From Streptomyces sp. NBC_00285 (lineage in GTDB: Bacteria; Actinomycetota; Actinomycetes; Streptomycetales; Streptomycetaceae): a stretch of 64,000 nt of DNA. The stretch covers positions 1,116,001 to 1,180,000 of the forward strand of contig NZ_CP108055.1 in assembly GCF_036174265.1 (NCBI RefSeq), read 5' to 3'. The position numbers and the translations under genes were made by a program. Below, piece by piece: positions 59,177 through 64,000 of this stretch (positions are counted from its first letter, which is position 1; every line of letters starts with the position of its first letter). The notes below the pieces were generated by a model. That model had not been told where the DNA came from. It saw nothing but the letters and a program-made list of their open reading frames with translations, and did not search any database.

Positions 59177-60389
59177 CCTTGAGGGGCAACGCGCTGAGGC
59201 CGTTGAGGAAGTTGGAGTAGACCGGCCGTGCCTGGCCGGTCTGTTCCATGTCCGCCACCTGGTCGCGCAGTCCTTCCAGTACGGCTCCGATCTCCGCGCG
59301 GGCGAGGTAGGCGCCGAGGCAGAAGTGGGGGCCGTAGGCGAAGGTGCAGTGCTTGTTGGGGGTGCGGTCCAGACGAAGCTTGTCCGGGTTCTCGAAGACC
59401 TGCTCGTCATAGTTGGCGGAGGCGTTCCACACGGTCACGATGTCACCGGCGCGGATCGCCCGGCCTGCGATCTCGGTGTCGGTCGTGGCCGTGCGGCCCG
59501 AGTGCAGCGCGGGGGTCGTCCAGCGCAGGATCTCCTCGACGGCCGTGTCGGTACCCGTGTCGCCCTGCTTGAGCGACTGCCACTGGTCGGGGTGTTCCAC
59601 CAGGGCGAGGGCGGCGCCGACCATGGACAGACGGGCCGTCTCGTCGCCGCCGAGGATCAGGCTGTAGCAGTTGAGCATGATCTCGTCGTCGTCCAGCGGA
59701 AGGCCGTCCACCTTGCTGCCGGCCAGGAGCGCGATGACGTCCGCGTGGCCGCTGCCGCGGCGGTCGCGGGCGAGGTCGGCGAAGTAGAGCAGGATCTCGC
59801 TCTTGGCGATCCAGGTGTCCGCCGCGGTGCCGTCCGCGTCGTGCGAGCCCAGGGCGGAGGAGGTCAGGCTGAGCAGATGGGCCCGGTCGCTCTCGGGCAC
59901 GCCGAGCAGGTCACAGATCGCGCCGAGGGGAATCCCCGCGGCCACGTCGGCGGCGAAGTCGCAGCTGCCCTTGTCGAGGGCTTCGCGCAGCAGCCGGTCG
60001 ACGGTGCGCCGCACGCTCGCCACGACCGGCTGCAGGGCGCGCGGCGTGAACGCCGACATCAGGATGCGCCGCAGCCCGGTGTGCCGGGCCCCGTCGGTGA
60101 TGGCGAGCATGCGTCCGGCCGCGGAGTCACCGCCGGCGAGGAGGGTCTCCAGGACGTTGCCGCCCTCGGAGGTGAAGCGGGTGCTGTCTCGGTAGACGGC
60201 GGTGACGTCGGCGTGCCGGGTCACCACCCAGAACCCCGGCCGGGTGCCGGTCGCCGGGTTCCAGTGGACCGGTTCCTCCTGCCGCAGCCGGCGCCACACG
60301 GCGGACAGGTCGCTCTCGGCGTGCAGCCGTGGATCGGCCAGGTCGAGCGTGTCCAGTTCTTCGGCTGCGATCGTCCGCCGCGCGCTCAT
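59166..60389 (-). CDS. Cytochrome P450 of the NRPS locus
   Basis: The 407-residue bacterial class I P450 has the I-helix oxygen-binding LILGGDETARL (acid-alcohol-type Glu-Thr), ExxR in the K-helix, and the heme loop FAYGPHFCLGAYLARAE with Cys357. It needs ferredoxin and reductase partners that are not adjacent. It follows MbtH and the NRPS on the same strand and probably hydroxylates or couples the amino-acid building block or peptide. An ATG start at 60389 follows AAGGTGGG. Confidence 0.93.
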   Translation of the reverse strand: MSARRTIAAEELDTLDLADPRLHAESDLSAVWRRLRQEEPVHWNPATGTRPGFWVVTRHADVTAVYRDSTRFTSEGGNVLETLLAGGDSAAGRMLAITDGARHTGLRRILMSAFTPRALQPVVASVRRTVDRLLREALDKGSCDFAADVAAGIPLGAICDLLGVPESDRAHLLSLTSSALGSHDADGTAADTWIAKSEILLYFADLARDRRGSGHADVIALLAGSKVDGLPLDDDEIMLNCYSLILGGDETARLSMVGAALALVEHPDQWQSLKQGDTGTDTAVEEILRWTTPALHSGRTATTDTEIAGRAIRAGDIVTVWNASANYDEQVFENPDKLRLDRTPNKHCTFAYGPHFCLGAYLARAEIGAVLEGLRDQVADMEQTGQARPVYSNFLNGLSALPLKVTR

Positions 60390-60425
60390 CTACGTCCCAC
60401 CTTCCAAGTCCCTTGCGTGAAAGCC

Positions 60426-60638
60426 CTATTCGCCCATGGCCGTGATCAGGCTCTTGGGGCGCATGTCCGTCCAGTTCTGTTCGACGTGGTCCAGGCACTC
60501 CTGGCGGCCCGCCGGACCGTGGGCGACCGTCCAGCCGGCCGGGACCTCGGCGAAGGCGGGCCACAGCGAGTGCTGTCCCTCGTCGTTGACCAGGACGAAG
60601 TGCTCAAGGGTGTCGTCGTCGAACGGGTTGGCGCTCAT
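60426..60638 (-). CDS. mbtH: MbtH-like NRPS chaperone
   Basis: The 70-residue protein has the MbtH pattern with conserved tryptophans: [19 protein letters not shown], then the late [18 protein letters not shown]. It binds and activates the adenylation domain of the NRPS whose stop overlaps its ATG by 4 bp. GGAGG lies upstream of the start. Confidence 0.97.
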   Translation of the reverse strand: MSANPFDDDTLEHFVLVNDEGQHSLWPAFAEVPAGWTVAHGPAGRQECLDHVEQNWTDMRPKSLITAMGE

Positions 60639-63600
60639 GCGGGGTTCCTCCGGTGGGTTGCGGTGTTCAGTGCGGGGCCGATCCGCTCCAGCGGGCCCGG
60701 CCGGGTCATCTCCCCGTGGACGCAGGGGATGTCGTGGTTGTCGACGCGTCCGTCGACGTACGGCTGCCAGGCGCGGTGCCGTTCCGGGTGCGTGTCCGGA
60801 TCTTGTGCGGCCGTGAAGAACAGCAGGTCACCGTGGTACGACGTGGGGGCGAACTCCTCCATCAGACGCCGGTTCCCGGCGGTGACCTCGACCAGTGCTG
60901 CGAGTTCGGTGTCGTCGAGGCTCGCGGTCATGTCGGGTGTCTCGCGTACGAGTTCGGCGAAGCGGGCGTCGGTGAGGGGTTCCGTTGCGTCGGGCTGCGG
61001 GCGGCCCAGGATGCTGAGGAGGCTGCGCAGGAGGGTCGGCCGGTCCGCCGCGCGGGCGCCCCGGGTGATCCAGACGCCGGGGTAGGCGTCGAGCATCGCC
61101 AGCAGGGCGACCTCGTGGCCTTGCTTCTGGAGGGTCACCGCGACGTCGTAGGCCACCAGGCCGCCCATGGAGTAGCCGAGCAGGTGGTAGGGGCCTTCGG
61201 TCTGGATCTCCCGGATGCGTGTGATGTGGTCGGCGACCGTCTCCCGCAGGCTGCCCGAGCGCGGGTCGCCTGGGGTCAGCCCCTTCGACTGGAGCCCGTA
61301 CAGGGGCCTTTCGGGGTCGAGATGACGGGCGAGTCCGGCGAAGCCCCAGGCGAGTCCGGAGGCGGGCGGGAGGCAGAAGAGCGGTTCCTTGGCGCCGCGG
61401 GTGCGCAGTGGCAGTACGGCGTCCAGGGGTGCCGCACCCGACGCGCCGCCCCGCAGCCGCTCTGCCAGCCCGGCGACGCTCGGGGTCTCGAACACGGCAC
61501 GCAGGGGCAGTTCGGCGCCGAGGTCGGTGCGGATGCGGGCGGTCAGACGCGGGGTCAGCAGGGAGTGGCCGCCGAGGTCGAAGAAGCTGTCGTGGACGCC
61601 GACGCGGGTGGCGTCCAGCCCGAGGACGTCGGCGACGATCGTGCGCAGACGCTCCTCCTGCGGGGTCCGCGGAGCGCTGTCGGTCGCGGCGGGCGCGGCG
61701 GGGTCGGGCAGGGCCGTGCGGTCGGTCTTGCCGCTGGCGGTGCACGGGAGGGCGGCGAGCGGCACGATCGTGGCGGGGACCATGTGGGCGGGAAGCGTAC
61801 GGGACAGGTGCGCGCGCAGTTCGGCGAGCAGCGTGTCCGTGCCGGTGCTCGTGGGGGGCGTACCGGCGACGGCGTACGGCACGACGTAGGCCACCAACTG
61901 CTTTTCACCCCGCCCGTCCTGACGTACCGTCACGGCCGCTCGCGCCACGGCGGGGTGTGCCGTCAGTACGGCCTCGATCTCGCCGAGTTCGACGCGGAAG
62001 CCGCGGATCTTGACCTGGTGGTCGGCGCGTCCGACGAACCGCAGCCGTCCGTCGCGGTCACGGACCGCGAGGTCTCCGGTCCGGTACATCCGCTCTCCCG
62101 GCGCCCCGAACGGGTCGGCGACGAACCGGCCGGCGGTGAGACCCGGGCGGCCGAGATAGCCACGCGCGGGGCCGCCTCCGCCGAGGTGGATCTCGCCGAC
62201 GATCCCGTCGGGGACGGGCCGCAGGGCCTGGTCGAGGAGGTAGAGGCAGTTGCGGGCGAGTGGTTCACCGAGGGGCGGTGAGCCCTCCGCGGGGTCGTCG
62301 TCGGAACGCCAGGCGGTGGCGTAGATCGTGGCCTCGGTGGGCCCGTAGAAGTTGACCAGCCTGGCTCCGGGGAAGGCGGCTTCGAGCTCCGCGCGCAGTT
62401 GTGCGGTGATGGGCTCGCCGCCCAGGGCCACGGTGTGCGGTGTGGCGTCGGGGCGTTCGGAGACCACTCCGGCCATCACCGACGGCACGCCGCTGATGAG
62501 TCCGGCGTCGGTGCCGGAGGCGGTGAGGGACAGCAGGCTGTCGACGAGTTCGATGCGTCCGCCGCACAGCAGGGGGGCGAAGATCTCGAACACCGAGACG
62601 TCGAAGTTGAGGGAGGTCGAGAAGAGGACTTTTTGCAGCGCGTCGGGGCCGAGGGCACGGTGAGTCCACTCGACGAACTCGACCGCGTTGCGGTGGGTGG
62701 CGAGGACTCCCTTGGGGCGGCCGGTGGATCCGGACGTGTAGGTGATGTAGGCGAGGTTGCCGGGGAGCGGACTCTTCAGCGAGGTCTGATGATCCGTCAC
62801 CTCCGTCTCGATCAGGACGAGTTCGGTGTCCTCGGGAAGCACTCCTGCCGTTTCGGCCGTGGCCAGGACCGCCACCGGTCGGGCGTCCTCGACGATGTAG
62901 GCGAGCCGATCCTTCGGGTACGCGGGGTCGAGCGGCAGATAGGCCGCCCCCGCCTTCAGTACGGCGAGGACGGCGACGACCAGGTCGGGCGTACGCGGGA
63001 GGGCGATGCCGACGACCTGTTCCGGTCCGGCGCCCAGCGCGGTGAGTCTCCGTGCCAACAGTTCGGCCCGCGCGTCGAGTTCGGCGTACGAAAGACTCGT
63101 GCCGGCTGCCTTGATCGCCTCCGCGTCGGGGATGGCGCTCACCTGGGCCGTCCACAGGCCGATGAGGGTGTGGGTGGTGGGCGCCGGTTCGGTGGCCGGG
63201 TCGGGGCGGGGGTCGCTCCCGGGGTCGAGGAGTCCGAGGCGGCCGAGCGGGAGTTCCGGGTGGGCGGCGATGGTCTCCAGGATGTGCACGAGGTGGGCGA
63301 GTTGGGCGTCGGCCCACCCGTCCTCGAAGAGGTCGGCCCGGTGGGCGAGCCGGAAGCGCAGGCGTGGTCCGGGGAAGGCGACGAGGGTCACGGGATAGTG
63401 GGTGGCGTCGCGGCCGCTCGTCCCGGTGATGCGAAGACCGCCGGCGTCCGCCCTGGTGGCCTCCTCCATCGGGTAGTTCTCGAACACGACGAGGGTGTCG
63501 AAGAGTTCGGGCAGGCCGGTGGTGCGCTGGATGTCGGCCAGGCCGAGGTGGTGGTGGTCGAGGAGGCCGACGAATCCGCCCTGGACGTCGCGGAGCAGTG

Positions 63601-64000
63601 CGCTCAGCGCGCGGTCGGGGCGCAGCCGTACCCGAACCGGCACGGTGTTCACGAAGAGTCCGACCATCGACTCGACGCCGGGCAGGGCGGCGGGGCGGCC
63701 GGAGACGGTGGCGCCGAACAGCACGTCGTTGCGGCCGGTCGTCCGGCTGAGCAGGATCGACCAGGCGGTCTGCACCAGGGTGTTGGCGGTTATGCCGAGC
63801 TTGCGGGCAAGGGCGGTGAGGGCGGCCCCGGTGGCTTCCGGCAGTTCGGCGCGGGCCTGGGCGAGCGGGCCGGGGCCGGGGTGGGGCGGGGCCAGGCGGG
63901 TCGGTTCGGTCACCCCGTCCAGGGCGGTCCGCCAGGCGGTCTCCGCGGCGGTGCGGTCCTGGCGGGTGAGCCATTCGAGGAAGGTGCGGTAGGCGGGGGC
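60635..64000 (-). CDS. NRPS terminal module: C (partial)-A-PCP-TE, continues past right edge
   Basis: 1121 residues are in the window and the gene extends upstream. Domains in order: the C-terminal half of a condensation domain ([20 protein letters not shown]), an adenylation domain ([55 protein letters not shown]), a carrier domain ([12 protein letters not shown], phosphopantetheine Ser at 61564-61562), and a type I thioesterase ([13 protein letters not shown], Ser at 61171-61169, His near the end). By eye the binding pocket reads D-V-F-S-A-G-F-I-Y-K (GrsA positions 235-331 plus Lys517). I do not assign a substrate. Terminal release by the TE gives the peptide or macrocycle. Confidence 0.97.
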   Translation of the reverse strand, partial: APAYRTFLEWLTRQDRTAAETAWRTALDGVTEPTRLAPPHPGPGPLAQARAELPEATGAALTALARKLGITANTLVQTAWSILLSRTTGRNDVLFGATVSGRPAALPGVESMVGLFVNTVPVRVRLRPDRALSALLRDVQGGFVGLLDHHHLGLADIQRTTGLPELFDTLVVFENYPMEEATRADAGGLRITGTSGRDATHYPVTLVAFPGPRLRFRLAHRADLFEDGWADAQLAHLVHILETIAAHPELPLGRLGLLDPGSDPRPDPATEPAPTTHTLIGLWTAQVSAIPDAEAIKAAGTSLSYAELDARAELLARRLTALGAGPEQVVGIALPRTPDLVVAVLAVLKAGAAYLPLDPAYPKDRLAYIVEDARPVAVLATAETAGVLPEDTELVLIETEVTDHQTSLKSPLPGNLAYITYTSGSTGRPKGVLATHRNAVEFVEWTHRALGPDALQKVLFSTSLNFDVSVFEIFAPLLCGGRIELVDSLLSLTASGTDAGLISGVPSVMAGVVSERPDATPHTVALGGEPITAQLRAELEAAFPGARLVNFYGPTEATIYATAWRSDDDPAEGSPPLGEPLARNCLYLLDQALRPVPDGIVGEIHLGGGGPARGYLGRPGLTAGRFVADPFGAPGERMYRTGDLAVRDRDGRLRFVGRADHQVKIRGFRVELGEIEAVLTAHPAVARAAVTVRQDGRGEKQLVAYVVPYAVAGTPPTSTGTDTLLAELRAHLSRTLPAHMVPATIVPLAALPCTASGKTDRTALPDPAAPAATDSAPRTPQEERLRTIVADVLGLDATRVGVHDSFFDLGGHSLLTPRLTARIRTDLGAELPLRAVFETPSVAGLAERLRGGASGAAPLDAVLPLRTRGAKEPLFCLPPASGLAWGFAGLARHLDPERPLYGLQSKGLTPGDPRSGSLRETVADHITRIREIQTEGPYHLLGYSMGGLVAYDVAVTLQKQGHEVALLAMLDAYPGVWITRGARAADRPTLLRSLLSILGRPQPDATEPLTDARFAELVRETPDMTASLDDTELAALVEVTAGNRRLMEEFAPTSYHGDLLFFTAAQDPDTHPERHRAWQPYVDGRVDNHDIPCVHGEMTRPGPLERIGPALNTATHRRNPA

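Overview
The window is actinobacterial chromosome, almost certainly Streptomyces. GC is very high, third codon positions are nearly all G or C, GTG starts and 4-bp stop/start overlaps are common, and TTA codons are so rare that only two were seen in real genes. No rRNA, tRNA, insertion sequence, phage gene or CRISPR array was seen. The contents are accessory metabolism: sugar and peptide uptake, a large unfamiliar biosynthetic operon, urea-type transport, and the end of a nonribosomal peptide (NRPS) locus.

Layout. 1-9.3 kb: a truncated oxidoreductase, a decayed PEP-synthase gene behind an intact palindrome, a methyltransferase, a NarL-type two-component pair, an acetyltransferase with a DegT-type aminotransferase, a long-form GAPDH, and an orphan double-glycine peptide. 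9.6-17.6 kb: a carbohydrate locus with a LacI regulator, a 1318-residue glycoside hydrolase, a sugar-porter-like transporter and an arabinose-isomerase-like enzyme, tied together by three copies of one LacI-type operator. 17.8-25.4 kb: a GntR regulator divergent from a proline-iminopeptidase-like hydrolase and a complete five-gene peptide ABC transporter. 25.5-31.1 kb: an AhpD-like protein, a membrane-anchored Mrr nuclease, a secreted GH5 glucanase divergent from a second LacI regulator, a TmrB-like P-loop protein and an MFS exporter.

31.1-51.8 kb holds the most unusual part. A leftward run of 17 genes, nearly all overlapping or within a few bases, starts with a 52-residue protein. It continues with a dCTP-deaminase-like domain fused to a rifampin-phosphotransferase/PEP-synthase-like dikinase, a CYTH-like protein, an alkaline-phosphatase-superfamily phosphodiesterase, an HPr-kinase-like ATPase, a small P-loop kinase and a second dCTP-deaminase-like protein. 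Then come a membrane desaturase, a nucleotidyltransferase-like protein, an unknown, a class III aminotransferase, an SRPBCC protein, an acyl-reductase-like SDR, a membrane protein, and MetY, a C26 amidase and MetX. A divergent promoter drives an ATP-grasp ligase and an MFS exporter. The two deaminase-like proteins have lost complementary halves of the catalytic signature. I read the locus as an undescribed small-molecule pathway rich in phosphate and nucleotide chemistry. O-acetylhomoserine probably supplies a building block, and the ATP-grasp enzyme probably forms an amide. The product is unknown.

51.8-64 kb: a cytosolic AmiC-like receptor behind a DasR-like site, two paralogous MarR regulators, a complete urtABCDE operon, a cytochrome P450, an MbtH protein, and the last module of an NRPS (condensation remnant, adenylation, carrier, thioesterase) that runs off the right edge.

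All assignments come from reading motifs and gene order by eye. No database search was run.
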